64,000 bases of DNA from Xanthomonas sp. SI (GCF_014236855.1 NZ_CP051261.1:1798001-1862000), one strand, 5' to 3'; counted from the first letter of the stretch, positions 36,856 through 45,767 are shown. Numbers and translations are program-made. Notes: a model not told the origin generated them from the letters alone.

Positions 36856-38306
36856 GGTGGCCGCGCTGGCGGCGCGCCGCGGCGGCCGTGCCGCCGCCGG
36901 CGGATGCGCGCTATTCGCTGCGCCGGCGGCTGATCGCCACCACGCTGGGATCGAGCATCGCCTGCTGGCTGGTCAGCCTGGCGGTCATCGTCGGCGTGGC
37001 CTGGACCGAAACCAGCGACGTGTTCGACGATGCGCTGGAAGAAAGCGCGCGCCTGGTCGCGACCTTCGGTCCCGGCCTGTTGCACGGCGCCGCGCCATCG
37101 GAGGACGGCGACGCGGCGGCGGACGCCGACGGCGGCGTGCGCCTGTACTACCAGATCGTCGATCGCCACGGCACGGTGCTGCGCCGCTCGGCGGACGTGC
37201 CGCGGCAGCCGTTCGTGCCGCCGCGGCAGGTGCATGGCGACGATGCCACGACCACCGTGCTGCACGCGCAACGGCTGTGGCGCGTGCACGTGCTGCACGC
37301 CCGCGCGCAGGATCTCTACGTGCAGGTCGCGCAGCCGCTGCAAGAGCGCACCGAACTGCTCGAGGACATGGCCGAGAACCTGGTATGGCCGGCGCTGGCG
37401 CTGCTGGTATTGCTGGCCGCGCTCAACTGGTGGGTGATCCGCCGCCAGCTGCGGCCGCTGGAGCGCCTGGCCGAGGACATCGGCCGGCAATCGCCGCAGG
37501 CGTTGACCGCGGTCTCCGCGGCCGGCCAGGCCGACGAGCTGCGTCCGATCGTGCAGGCGCTCAACGGCGTGCTCGCGCGGCTGGGCGAGGCGCTGCAGTC
37601 CGAGCGCCGCTTCACCGCCGATGCGGCGCACGAACTGCGCACGCCGCTGGCCGGGCTGCGCATGAAGATCCAGCTGATGCAGCGCAGTCACGCCGCGACC
37701 CTGGACCCGGCGCAGCGCCAGGACCTGGCGACGCTGCGCGCCGATGTGGACCGCGCCACGGCGTTGGTGGACAACCTGCTGATGCTGGCGCGGCTGGATC
37801 CGCAGCAACCCGGCAGCCTGGCCTGCACGGCCGTGGCGTTGCCGGCGCTGGTCGATGCGGTGCTGGCCGACATCGCGCCCGCGGCGGCGGCCAAGCGCAT
37901 CGGCGTGCACGTGGACATCGGCGTGGACACGGTCTGGGCGCATGGCGACTTGCTGCGCAGCGCGCTGCGCAACCTGCTCGACAACGCGGTGCGCTACGGC
38001 AGGGATGAAGGCGAGGTGCGCATCGACGCCACCGTGGTGCGCGGCGCCACGGGCGCGCCATCGGTGGTGCGCATCGTCGTGTGCGACGACGGCCCCGGCG
38101 TGGCCTCGGGCGATCTGGCCCGGCTTACCCAGCGCTTCTTCCGCGTGCTCGGCAATGCCGGGCAGGGCAGCGGGCTGGGCCTGTCGCTGGTGGAGCGCAT
38201 CGTCGCCCTGCACGGCGGGCAGCTGCGCCTGGACTCCGGTGGCGAGGGCATGGGCCTGGCGGTGCGCATCGAATTGCCGCAGCGCGAGTCGGTGGCGGCC
38301 GGCTAG
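36852..38306 (+). CDS. sensor histidine kinase (QseC-like)
   Basis: 484 residues. TM1 is about 33-55, a periplasmic domain about 56-175, TM2 about 178-198. HAMP-like and HisKA domains follow, with H260 in FTADAAHELRTPLAG. The ATPase domain has NLLDNAVRYG (N box), CDDGPGV (G1) and GQGSGLGLSLVERI (G2). The periplasmic domain has an acidic stretch (EDGDAAADAD) that could bind cations. Pairs with the regulator at 36193. The identity of the signal is unknown; the neighbouring YgiW-like gene supports a QseBC-type system. Confidence 0.93.
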   Translation: MRWPRWRRAAAAVPPPADARYSLRRRLIATTLGSSIACWLVSLAVIVGVAWTETSDVFDDALEESARLVATFGPGLLHGAAPSEDGDAAADADGGVRLYYQIVDRHGTVLRRSADVPRQPFVPPRQVHGDDATTTVLHAQRLWRVHVLHARAQDLYVQVAQPLQERTELLEDMAENLVWPALALLVLLAALNWWVIRRQLRPLERLAEDIGRQSPQALTAVSAAGQADELRPIVQALNGVLARLGEALQSERRFTADAAHELRTPLAGLRMKIQLMQRSHAATLDPAQRQDLATLRADVDRATALVDNLLMLARLDPQQPGSLACTAVALPALVDAVLADIAPAAAAKRIGVHVDIGVDTVWAHGDLLRSALRNLLDNAVRYGRDEGEVRIDATVVRGATGAPSVVRIVVCDDGPGVASGDLARLTQRFFRVLGNAGQGSGLGLSLVERIVALHGGQLRLDSGGEGMGLAVRIELPQRESVAAG

Positions 38307-38667
38307 AACGCGGCTTGTCGCCATAAGCAGCACCGATTGCGGCACGCGTCGCGTGCGTGCTCGCGCTGGGCGATGGACAGCGGCGGCATGTGCGATGCGC
38401 AACGCGAACCCGCCAACCCAGGCGGCGCGTCGATTTGTGCGACATGCAAAGCCCTGGAGCGCGACATGCGCTGCGTACGTGCGGCTCCCGAGAACCGCCA
38501 CATGCCATGCGTGCTGTCGACGCTGCACCACCAGCATGCCGATCGACGCCGCTTCAATCAGGCGGTGCACCTAAATCGCAGCACGGGACATCAGATCCAC
38601 TTCAGGTTCGCGCGTTCCAATGGCGTCCATGGCGATCGGCCATGACATCGACCCCAAGGAGCACTCC
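38307..38667. other. intergenic region without a gene
   Basis: 361 bases between the sensor kinase gene and the YgiW-like gene, both rightward. No repeat element and no credible gene; several short frames lack ribosome sites. A separate promoter for the YgiW-like gene is expected here. Confidence 0.5.
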
Positions 38668-39024
38668 ATGCGCAAGATCCTTCTTTCCACGTTTGCCGCC
38701 GCCATAGCCGTCCTCGCCAGTGGCCAGGCCGCCGCGCAATACACCGGCCCCAGCAGCGTGCCGGTGACCACGGTCAAGCAGTTGCTGGAGCAGGGCAAGG
38801 ACGAGCAGCAGGTGGTGTTGCGCGGGAACATCGTGTCCCACGATGGCGGCGACCGCTATACCTTCCGCGACGCGACCGGCAGCGTGAAGGTCGAGATCGA
38901 TGCGCACCGGCTGCCGGCCGGGCGGGCGTTCGACGACAAGGCGCAGGTCGAGCTGCTGGGCGAATTCGACAAGGACTTCCGTTCAGCCGAAGTCGAAGTG
39001 GACGAGGTGCGCTTCCTGCGCTGA
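38668..39024 (+). CDS. YgiW/BOF family periplasmic OB-fold protein
   Basis: 118 residues with a signal peptide (MRKILLSTFAAAIAVLASG, cut near AAAQ) and a single OB fold of the bacterial OB-fold (BOF) family: VKQLLEQGKDEQQVVLRGNIV...YTFRDATGSVKVEID...VELLGEFDKDF. E. coli YgiW/VisP, linked to stress resistance and virulence, has this layout and lies directly upstream of qseBC. Here the gene lies downstream of the QseBC-like pair, in the same direction. AAGGAG precedes the ATG at ideal distance. Confidence 0.9.
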   Translation: MRKILLSTFAAAIAVLASGQAAAQYTGPSSVPVTTVKQLLEQGKDEQQVVLRGNIVSHDGGDRYTFRDATGSVKVEIDAHRLPAGRAFDDKAQVELLGEFDKDFRSAEVEVDEVRFLR

Positions 39025-39188
39025 GCCGGCGCAGCGTCGCGGCGCAGTGTCGGCCGCTGCGCCGCGCTGCGGCCGGCCATGGCTGCGCGCGTGTCGGCGG
39101 CCGATGCCTGACCCGGATCGCCTGCGGCGCCGCGTTGCGGCGCGGCGGCCGCTGCACGCCGCGCCCCGCTGCGGCTATGCTGCGCGCC

Positions 39189-39890
39189 ATGTCCGCGTCC
39201 GCCGCCCCGTGTGTCCTCGTCGTCGAGGACGAATCCGCCATCGCCGATACCGTGCTGTACGCCTTGCGCAGCGAGGGCTACCAGGTGCGGCACTGCCTGC
39301 TCGGGCGCGAGGCGCTGGCGCAGGCGCGCGCCGGCGGCATCGACGTGGTGGTGCTGGATGTCGGCCTGCCCGACCTGGGCGGCTTCGAGGTGTGCCGCGA
39401 ACTGCGCAGCTTCAGCCAGGTGCCGGTGATCTTCCTGACCGCGCGCAACGACGAGATCGACCGCGTGCTCGGCCTGGAGCTGGGCGCCGACGACTACATG
39501 GCAAAACCATTCTCGCCACGCGAACTGGTGGCGCGGGTCCGCGCGCGGCTGCGGCGGCCGGCGCCTGCGGCGAGCGCGGAAGCGGAGCAGGGCTGGCAGC
39601 GGCACGGCGCGTTCGCGATCGACCGCGACGGCCGCCGCATCCACTACGGCGACGCCGCCCTGGACCTGACCCGCTACGAATACGCGCTGCTGGCCGCGCT
39701 GCTGCAGCGCCCCGGGGCCATCCTCAGCCGCGCGCAACTGATGGACCGCGGCTGGGACAGCAGCGCAGACAGCGCCGACCGCACCGTGGATACCCACATC
39801 AAGACGCTGCGCGCCAAGCTGCGCGCGGCCGGCGCCGCGCACGACCCGATCCGCACCCATCGCGGCATCGGTTACGCGCTGGAGTCGTGA
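39189..39890 (+). CDS. creB: response regulator CreB
   Basis: 233 residues: receiver domain (VVEDE, phospho-acceptor D57 in VVLDVGLPDLGG, lysine in YMAKPFSP) and a winged-helix domain (LTRYEYALLAALLQRPG; DRTVDTHIKTLRAKL). The pattern is CreB. It regulates the cre regulon (carbon-source response and envelope functions, including creD) through TTCAC repeats. Followed by creC after one base. The ATG at 39189 opens MSASAAPCVLVVEDES. Confidence 0.9.
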   Translation: MSASAAPCVLVVEDESAIADTVLYALRSEGYQVRHCLLGREALAQARAGGIDVVVLDVGLPDLGGFEVCRELRSFSQVPVIFLTARNDEIDRVLGLELGADDYMAKPFSPRELVARVRARLRRPAPAASAEAEQGWQRHGAFAIDRDGRRIHYGDAALDLTRYEYALLAALLQRPGAILSRAQLMDRGWDSSADSADRTVDTHIKTLRAKLRAAGAAHDPIRTHRGIGYALES

Positions 39891-39891
39891 G

Positions 39892-41334
39892 ATGCGGCTG
39901 GGGCTGAGGCTGTTCCTGGGCTTCTTCCTGATCGTCGGCGTGGCCGCGTTCTTCGTGATGCGGGTGTTCGTCAACGAGGTCAAGCCGGGCGTGCGCCAGG
40001 CGATGGAATCGACCCTGGTGGACGCGGCCAACGTGCTGGCGCAGATGGCCTCCACCGACCTCAAGGCCGGGCGCATCGACAGCGGCGCCTTCGCCCGCGA
40101 CCTCGGCGCGGCGCAGCGGCGCAATCCGCGCGCGATGGTGTGGCGCTTTCCCAAGCGCAGCGTCGATTACCGGGTCACCATCACCGACGCGGCCGGCGTG
40201 GTGGTGTTCGATTCGCGCGGCCAGGACCTGGGCCGCGACAACTCGCGCTGGAACGACGTCTACCGCACCTTGCGCGGCGAATACGGCGCACGCTCCAGCG
40301 CCGAGGGCGACGGCGACCCCAACCACACGGTGATGCACGTGGCCGCGCCGATCTACGACCCGGACGACGCCCGGCGCCTGATCGGCGTGCTGACCCTGTC
40401 GCAGCCCAACCGCAGCATCGAGCCGTTCATCGTCGCCAGCCAGCGCAATATTTTGTTGCGCGGCGCCTGGCTGATCGGCATCTCCGCGCTGATCGGGCTG
40501 CTGATGACCTGGGGCCTGCTGCGCGGCATCGGCCGTCTCAACCGCTACGCGCAGGCGGTCAGCGCCGGCGAGCCGGTGCCGCCGCCGCCGCCGCGCCGCG
40601 ACGAGATCGGCGATCTGGGCCGTGCGCTGGAGACGATGCGGCGCAAGCTCGAGGGCAAGGCCTATGTCGAGCAGTACGTGCAGTCGCTGACCCACGAGAT
40701 GAAGAGTCCGCTGGCGGCGATCCGCGGCGCCGCCGAACTGCTGCAGGAACCGCTGCCGGACGCGGAGCGGCAACGTTTCGTGCGCAACATCGCCGAGCAG
40801 CAGCAGCGCCTCACCGAAACCATCGACAAGCTGCTGGCGCTGGCCGAGGTGGAACAGCACGGTTGGTTGCAGCGGCGCGAGCGCATCGCGCTGGCGCCGC
40901 TGTTCGCGCAACTGGCCGAGGCGCTGGCGCCGCAGCTGCGCGCCAGCGGCGTGCAGTTGCAGGTGCAGGCACCGGAGGCGGAACTGGCGCTGGCCGGGGA
41001 TCCGTATCTGCTGCGCCAAGCCCTGCACAATCTGCTCGACAACGCGATCGCGTTCTCGCCGGACGGCGGGGTCGTGGTGCTGCGCGCCGAGCGCGCCGCG
41101 GACGCGCGCATCGCGCTGCTGGTGGAGGATGCGGGCCCCGGGGTTCCCGATTACGCGCTGGAGCGGGTGTTCGAGCGCTTCTATTCGCTGGCGCGGCCGG
41201 CCACCGGACAGCGCAGTTCCGGCCTTGGCCTGCCGTTCGTGCGCGAAGTGGCGCGGCTGCACGGTGGCGAGGCGAGCCTGCGCAACCGCGAGGGCGGCGG
41301 CGCCGTGGCGCGGCTGTCGCTGCCGGCGGCCTGA
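39892..41334 (+). CDS. creC: sensor histidine kinase CreC
   Basis: 480 residues. TM1 is about 3-23 and a periplasmic sensor domain about 24-183, with a CreC-like FPKRSVDYRVTITDAAGVVVFDS segment. TM2 is about 186-210, then HAMP, HisKA (H268 in SLTHEMKSPLAAIRG), and the ATPase domain (NLLDNAIAFS; EDAGPGVPD; SSGLGLPFVREV). It probably responds to metabolic or penicillin-binding-protein stress and phosphorylates CreB. It starts one base after the creB stop. Confidence 0.92.
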   Translation: MRLGLRLFLGFFLIVGVAAFFVMRVFVNEVKPGVRQAMESTLVDAANVLAQMASTDLKAGRIDSGAFARDLGAAQRRNPRAMVWRFPKRSVDYRVTITDAAGVVVFDSRGQDLGRDNSRWNDVYRTLRGEYGARSSAEGDGDPNHTVMHVAAPIYDPDDARRLIGVLTLSQPNRSIEPFIVASQRNILLRGAWLIGISALIGLLMTWGLLRGIGRLNRYAQAVSAGEPVPPPPPRRDEIGDLGRALETMRRKLEGKAYVEQYVQSLTHEMKSPLAAIRGAAELLQEPLPDAERQRFVRNIAEQQQRLTETIDKLLALAEVEQHGWLQRRERIALAPLFAQLAEALAPQLRASGVQLQVQAPEAELALAGDPYLLRQALHNLLDNAIAFSPDGGVVVLRAERAADARIALLVEDAGPGVPDYALERVFERFYSLARPATGQRSSGLGLPFVREVARLHGGEASLRNREGGGAVARLSLPAA

Positions 41335-41429
41335 GCGGCGCCTGCATTCACTGCGGGATCGGTTCCGGGGTGACCGCAGGCCATCGGTTCCTGCGGCGTC
41401 CCTGACCGCGAAGGCTGGAGGCTTCGCTC

Positions 41430-41850
41430 GTCGCGACTGAAGTCGCTCCCACAAGGGACTCGCGCCCAACTCGCTGGGTGCAGAGGGGCTTCAGCCCCGA
41501 CAGACAGCCGGCAACATTGGGATGCCTGGCTTCGCTTGTCGCGGCTGAAGCCGCTCCTACAGGGGGCTTGCGGCTAGCTTGCTGAGTGCACTGTAGGAGG
41601 GGCTTCAGCCCCGACAGACAGCTGGCAGCATTGGGATGCCTGGCTTCGTTCGTCGCGGCTGAAGCCGCTCCTACAGGGGGACTTGCGGCTAACTTGCTGG
41701 GTGCACTGTGGGAGGGGCTTCAGCCCCGACAGACAGCCGGCAGCATTGGGATGCCTGACTTCGCTCGTCGCGGCTGAAGCCGCTCCTACAGGGGGGGGGC
41801 TTGCGGCCAACTTGCTGGGCGCACTGTGGAAGGGGCTTCAGCCCCGACGC
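41430..41850. repeat. tandem array of REP-type hairpins (BIME array)
   Basis: About 3.3 units of 114-118 bases. Each unit contains GGGGCTTCAGCCCCGACA, a spacer CAGCATTGGGATGCC, then GTCGCGGCTGAAGCCGC, TCCTACAGGGGG and TTGCGGCTAACTTGCTGGG. The GGGGCTTCAGCCCC cores begin near 41485, 41599 and 41714, with a variant at 41832. Every unit can form two hairpins. It lies between creC and creD in one orientation. Confidence 0.88.
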
Positions 41851-41942
41851 TGTGCGCCGCCAATGCTGGTCCCGACATCGCTCGCAAAGCGAGCGCCTTA
41901 CGCGAAGGCTTTTGCGGTCCCGCCTCACGCACGCCCACGCAC

Positions 41943-41969
41943 TTCACACTCGCTTCAAATTCGCCTCAA
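41943..41969 (+). promoter_or_regulatory. cre-tag-like CreB operator upstream of creD
   Basis: Three direct repeats at 11-base spacing: TTCAC (41943), TTCAA (41954) and CTCAA (41965), each separated by six bases (ACTCGC, ATTCGC). The known CreB box is TTCAC-N6-TTCAC, so the first two match at nine of ten positions. It ends 54 bases upstream of the creD start, a position suited to activation. Confidence 0.75.
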
Positions 41970-42023
41970 ACCCCGCACACGCAGGCGCGGCACCCTGGCG
42001 TCCTCCATCACCGAGGACCGTCG

Positions 42024-43340
42024 ATGAAATCCCTCAAGCTCGTTCTGCGATTCGCCACCATCGGCGGGTTGATCCTGTTGTTGCTGATCCCGCTGCTGAT
42101 GATCCGCGGCACCGTGCAAGACCGCCAGCGCTACCGCGACGAGGCGGTGGAACGCGTGTCGCAAAGCAAGGCCGGCGAACAGCGCCTGCTCGGCCCGTTG
42201 CGGGTGGTGCCGTGGACGCAGGTGCGCGATGTCGCGGTGGTCGATGCCGACGGCAAGCGCAGCGTCAAGCGCGAAACCGAAAACGGCTACGACGTGCAGA
42301 CGCCTAGGCATCTGGCGATCAGCGGCGAGCTGAAGCCGTCGCAGCGCAGCATCGGCCTGTTCAAGGTGCAGGTGTACAGCTGGCACGCGCGGCTCAAGGC
42401 GCAGTTCGACGATCTCGACTACGAAGCGGTCGAAGGCCGCAGCTATGGCCAGCCGTATCTGGTGGTCGGCATCCAAGACGTGCGCGGTCTGGTCGGTACG
42501 CCCAATCTGCGCACCGACGGCAAGGCGCTGGCGCTGCAGCCGGGTTCGCTGGCGCTGGCCGGCCAATCCAAGGGCGTGCATGCGCTGCTGCCGGCGCTGG
42601 CCGATGCGCGCCAGGGCAAGCTCACCGACCTGCACAGCGTGGAAATGGAATTCGTGCTCGACGGCACCCAGGGCCTGTCGATCGTGCCGGTCGGCGACGA
42701 CAACCAGATCGCGCTGACCTCGCCATGGCCGCATCCGCTGTTCGGCGGCCGCTTCCTGCCCAACGAGCGCCGCATCACCGAGCAGGGCTTCCAGGCCAGC
42801 TGGGCGCTGTCGTCGCTGGCCACCGGCGCGCAGGCGCAACTGTTCTCGGGCGGCGAGATCGATGCGCTGCGCGTGGACCTGGTCGACCCGGTCGACGTCT
42901 ATACCCAGGCCGATCGCGCCAGCAAGTACGGCATCCTGTTCGTGGTGCTGACCTTCGTCGCCTTCGCCCTGTTCGAACTGATCAAGCGCCTGCCGATCCA
43001 TCCGCTGCAATACCTGCTGGTCGGCCTGGCGCTGGCGATCTTCTTCCTGCTGCTGCTCAGCCTGTCCGAGCACATCCCGTTCTGGCAGGCGTACCTGGTC
43101 TCGGCAGTGGCCTGCATCGGCCTGCAGTTCTTCTACCTGTCCGGGGTGTTGCGCAGCCGCGGCCGCGCCGCCGGCTTCGCCAGCATGCTCACCGTGCTGT
43201 ACGGCGCGCTGTACGGATTGCTGGCCTCGGAAGACAACGCCTTGCTGATGGGCTCGCTGCTGCTGTTCGGCATCCTCGCCGCGATCATGTGGATCACCCG
43301 CAAGATCGACTGGTACGAACTCGGCGCGGCACTGCGCTGA
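42024..43340 (+). CDS. creD: cell envelope integrity protein CreD
   Basis: 438 residues; E. coli CreD has about 450. N-terminal TM (about 10-30), a periplasmic region of about 270 residues with LLGPLRVVPW and the conserved PFWPHPLFGG-like region (SPWPHPLFGGRFLPNERRITEQGF), and four to six C-terminal helices beginning YGILFVVLTFVAFALFELIKRL. An inner-membrane protein strongly induced by CreBC and linked to envelope stress and beta-lactam response. GAGGACC precedes the ATG. Followed after 25 bases by an unknown gene. Confidence 0.94.
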   Translation: MKSLKLVLRFATIGGLILLLLIPLLMIRGTVQDRQRYRDEAVERVSQSKAGEQRLLGPLRVVPWTQVRDVAVVDADGKRSVKRETENGYDVQTPRHLAISGELKPSQRSIGLFKVQVYSWHARLKAQFDDLDYEAVEGRSYGQPYLVVGIQDVRGLVGTPNLRTDGKALALQPGSLALAGQSKGVHALLPALADARQGKLTDLHSVEMEFVLDGTQGLSIVPVGDDNQIALTSPWPHPLFGGRFLPNERRITEQGFQASWALSSLATGAQAQLFSGGEIDALRVDLVDPVDVYTQADRASKYGILFVVLTFVAFALFELIKRLPIHPLQYLLVGLALAIFFLLLLSLSEHIPFWQAYLVSAVACIGLQFFYLSGVLRSRGRAAGFASMLTVLYGALYGLLASEDNALLMGSLLLFGILAAIMWITRKIDWYELGAALR

Positions 43341-43365
43341 ACCGGCACGCGACCAGGACCCCGCC

Positions 43366-43797
43366 ATGTCGGCACACACCCATCTGCATCGTCGCGTCCA
43401 GGCCCTGTTGCCGGACGCGTTGGACACCCGCGGCCTGCACCGCGGCAATGCCGGCGCGGCGCTGGCGCGCAGCGCGCAGGCGGCGCTGGTCACCGCCGCC
43501 GACCGCGGCGGCGCGCTGTGGCTGCGGTTGAGCGAACGCAGCCGCGAGGCGCTGGCCGCGCACGGTCTCGGGTTCCTGGCGGCGGCGCTGCAGGCGCGCG
43601 CCGTCTTGCCCGGCGAGGCCGAACCCTGGCGCTACTGCGCATGGCGTGCCTTGCGCGGGGGTTCGGCCTGGGCACCGGCCGGGCAGGGCGAGCAGCGCGC
43701 GCACGGACCCGGCTTCGTGACCTGGGAAGCGCAGGGACGCGCACGGCTGCTGGTGTTGCCGGCGCAGGCAGCGCTGCTGTGCCGCTGGTGGCGCTGA
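43366..43797 (+). CDS. hypothetical protein downstream of creD
   Basis: 143 residues, rich in Ala, Arg and Leu, mostly predicted helical, with no signal peptide or membrane helix and no recognised family. The central part reads RLSERSREALAAHGLGFLAAALQAR, and Trp is frequent near the C-terminus. CAGGACC precedes the ATG eight bases away, and the gene begins 25 bases after creD, so it is probably co-transcribed with it. Function unknown; coding status rests on codon bias and the ribosome site. Confidence 0.65.
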   Translation: MSAHTHLHRRVQALLPDALDTRGLHRGNAGAALARSAQAALVTAADRGGALWLRLSERSREALAAHGLGFLAAALQARAVLPGEAEPWRYCAWRALRGGSAWAPAGQGEQRAHGPGFVTWEAQGRARLLVLPAQAALLCRWWR

Positions 43798-43859
43798 GGC
43801 GCGCGCCGGCATTGGCGAGAGAAGCGTTGCGCCCGCTGCCTCCGCCACACCTGCTTGCG

Positions 43860-44215
43860 CGATAGGCCCGCTGGCGACATGGCGCCGACATGCGGCATCG
43901 GCCGACAGGCACGACCGCGCACTGGCATCGCGGCCACGGACGCCGCCGCAGGACGCACTGCCGGGCAGGGATGCCCACCGCCAAGGAAGGCGACATGCGT
44001 GGATAGGCGGGACAGGCGCTATCGCGCAACACAACAGTGGCCACGGACGCCGCCGCAGGACGCAATGACCGGGCAGGGACGCCCACCGCCAAGGATGGCG
44101 ACATGCGTGGATAGGCCGGAACGGCGCCATCGCGCAACGCGACAGCGGTCATGGACGCCGCCACAGGACGCAGCACCGGGCAGGACGCCCACCGCCAGGG
44201 ACGGCACCAGGAGCA
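43860..44215. repeat. tandem repeat of about 107-108 bases
   Basis: About three units. The marker GGACGCCGCCGCAGGACGCA occurs near 43938 and 44045, with a variant (GCCGCCACAGGACGCA) near 44153. Each is followed by GGGCAGGGA..CCCACCGCC and then GGCGACATGCGTGGATAGGC. Unit spacings are 107 and 108 bases. It fills most of the 480-base gap 43798-44277, which contains no convincing gene. A leftward frame over it encodes a repetitive Pro/Arg/Cys-rich peptide and has no ribosome site. Confidence 0.8.
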
Positions 44216-44277
44216 ACACCGACCAGGGCATCGCCAAGCCGGCAGCGCCACGGAAACGCCTGCGGTAGAGTTCACGG

Positions 44278-44883
44278 ATGGACTCTCCGCTTCCCATCCA
44301 GCGCCTGCGCGGCGCGCAGATCGCCCCGTTCCTGGACGATGTCGCGCGGCTGCGCATCGCCGTGTTCCGCGACTGGCCATATCTGTATGCCGGCGACCTT
44401 GACTACGAGCGCGAGTATCTGTCCGCCTATGCCGCCTCGCCCGACAGCGTGTTCGTGCTGGCGCGCGACGGCGAGCGCGTGGTCGGCGCCTCCACCGGGC
44501 TGCCGCTCGCCGACGATGCCGAGGCATTCGGCGCGGCGTTCGCCGACAGCGCCATCGCGGTCACGGACGTGTTCTATTTCGGCGAATCGGTGCTGCTGCC
44601 CGCGTATCGCGGCCGCGGCGTCGGCCATGCCTTCTTCGATCATCGCCAAGCGCATGCGCGCGCGCTCGGCCGCTTCCGCCTGACCGCGTTCTGCGCGGTG
44701 GACCGCGATCCCGACGATCCGCGCCGCCCGCCCGGCTACCGCGGCAACGACGCGTTCTGGCACAAGCGCGGCTATGTGCGGCAGCCGTCGCTGCGGATGC
44801 AGCTGGCGTGGGACGAAATCGACCGCGGCGAGATCCTGCATACCCTGAGTTTCTGGACCCGGCCACTGGAGCCTGCCGCATGA
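44278..44883 (+). CDS. GNAT family N-acetyltransferase
   Basis: 201 residues. The acetyl-CoA motif reads LLPAYRGRGVGHAFFDHRQAHAR (about 102-124), preceded by VTDVFYFGESV. The pattern RGNDAFWHKRGYVRQP places it with GNAT proteins often encoded directly ahead of a nitrilase-family hydrolase. The next gene overlaps its stop by ATGA, so the two are translated together. The substrate is unknown; joint action on an amide or amine compound is inferred. Confidence 0.88.
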   Translation: MDSPLPIQRLRGAQIAPFLDDVARLRIAVFRDWPYLYAGDLDYEREYLSAYAASPDSVFVLARDGERVVGASTGLPLADDAEAFGAAFADSAIAVTDVFYFGESVLLPAYRGRGVGHAFFDHRQAHARALGRFRLTAFCAVDRDPDDPRRPPGYRGNDAFWHKRGYVRQPSLRMQLAWDEIDRGEILHTLSFWTRPLEPAA

Positions 44884-45767
44884 AGATCGCTGTCGCCAAA
44901 TACCCGATCGGCGCGCCGGTCGATTTCGCCGCCTTCGCCGACAAGCAGGCGGCCTTGATCGGCCAGGCCGCGCAGGCCGGCGCGCAGCTGGCGGTGCTGC
45001 CGGAATACCTGTCGCTGGAACTGGCCGCGACCTTCGCCAGCGCCGTGTCCGAGGACCTGCCGGCCTCGCTGGCGGCGATCCAGGCACTGCACCCGCAGTA
45101 CCTGGCGTTGTTCGCGCAGTTGGCGCAGCGGCATCGCCTGCATCTGGTCGCCGGCAGCTTCCTGCTGGCCAGCGGCGAGGGCCGCTACCGCAACCGCGCC
45201 TACTGGTTCGCGCCCGACGGCAGCCACGGCTGGCAGGACAAGCTGCAGCTGACCGGCTTCGAGAAGGCCACCGGCCTGATCGACGGCGGCGACGCGCTGA
45301 AGGTGTTCGCCGCGGGCGAGAACGTGCGCGCCGGCGTGGCGGTCTGCTACGACAGCGAGTTCCCGCTGCCGGTGCGCGCCCAGTACGAGGCCGGCGCGCG
45401 ACTGCTGGTGGTGCCCAGCTGCACCGACACCGAGGCCGGCGCCACCCGCGTGCGCATCGGCTGCCTGGCGCGCGCGCTGGAAAACCGGATCTTCGTCGCC
45501 CAGTCGGTGACCGCCGGGCTGGCCGAGTGGAGCCCGGCGCTGGACGTGAACACCGGCGAGGCGGCGATCTACGCGCCGATGGACGCCGGCTTCCCGGCCG
45601 ACGGCATCGTCGCGCAGACCCAGGGCGAGCAGGTCTGGGCGCTGGCCGAGCTGGACTTCGCCGCGTTCGAGGCCAGCCGCGCCCGCGCCCAGGTCGCCAA
45701 CGACCGCGACTGGCGCGGTCAGCTGGCGCCGGCCATCGTGCGCGCGGAGCTGGGCGGCTTCGAGTAG
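44880..45767 (+). CDS. carbon-nitrogen hydrolase (nitrilase superfamily)
   Basis: 295 residues. The catalytic triad is visible: Glu in VLPEYLSLE (about residue 40), Lys in GWQDKLQLTGFE (about 120), and Cys in AVCYDSEFPLPVR (about 158). It belongs to the amidase/omega-amidase-like branches that split C-N bonds of amides. Cytoplasmic, no signal peptide. It overlaps the upstream acetyltransferase by four bases and starts MKIAVAKYPIGAP. Confidence 0.92.
   Translation: MKIAVAKYPIGAPVDFAAFADKQAALIGQAAQAGAQLAVLPEYLSLELAATFASAVSEDLPASLAAIQALHPQYLALFAQLAQRHRLHLVAGSFLLASGEGRYRNRAYWFAPDGSHGWQDKLQLTGFEKATGLIDGGDALKVFAAGENVRAGVAVCYDSEFPLPVRAQYEAGARLLVVPSCTDTEAGATRVRIGCLARALENRIFVAQSVTAGLAEWSPALDVNTGEAAIYAPMDAGFPADGIVAQTQGEQVWALAELDFAAFEASRARAQVANDRDWRGQLAPAIVRAELGGFE

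Larger units (their letters stand above)
41335..42023. other. long intergenic region between creC and creD
   Basis: 689 bases with no gene. The first two thirds is a hairpin array (41430-41850). The last part, 41850-42023, is unique sequence with a cre-tag-like operator (41943-41969) and so holds the creD promoter. creD is therefore separated from creBC by strong secondary structure and likely has its own transcript. Confidence 0.7.

Noticed and set aside
41430..41850. CRISPR-like array
   Set aside because: Units are 114-118 bases with hairpin cores and conserved spacers. There are no unique spacers of constant length and no cas genes.
43490..44527. 345-residue leftward frame over the 107-base tandem repeats
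   Set aside because: The peptide is periodic because the DNA is. It is Arg/Pro/Cys-rich, has no ribosome site, and runs into the acetyltransferase gene on the opposite strand.
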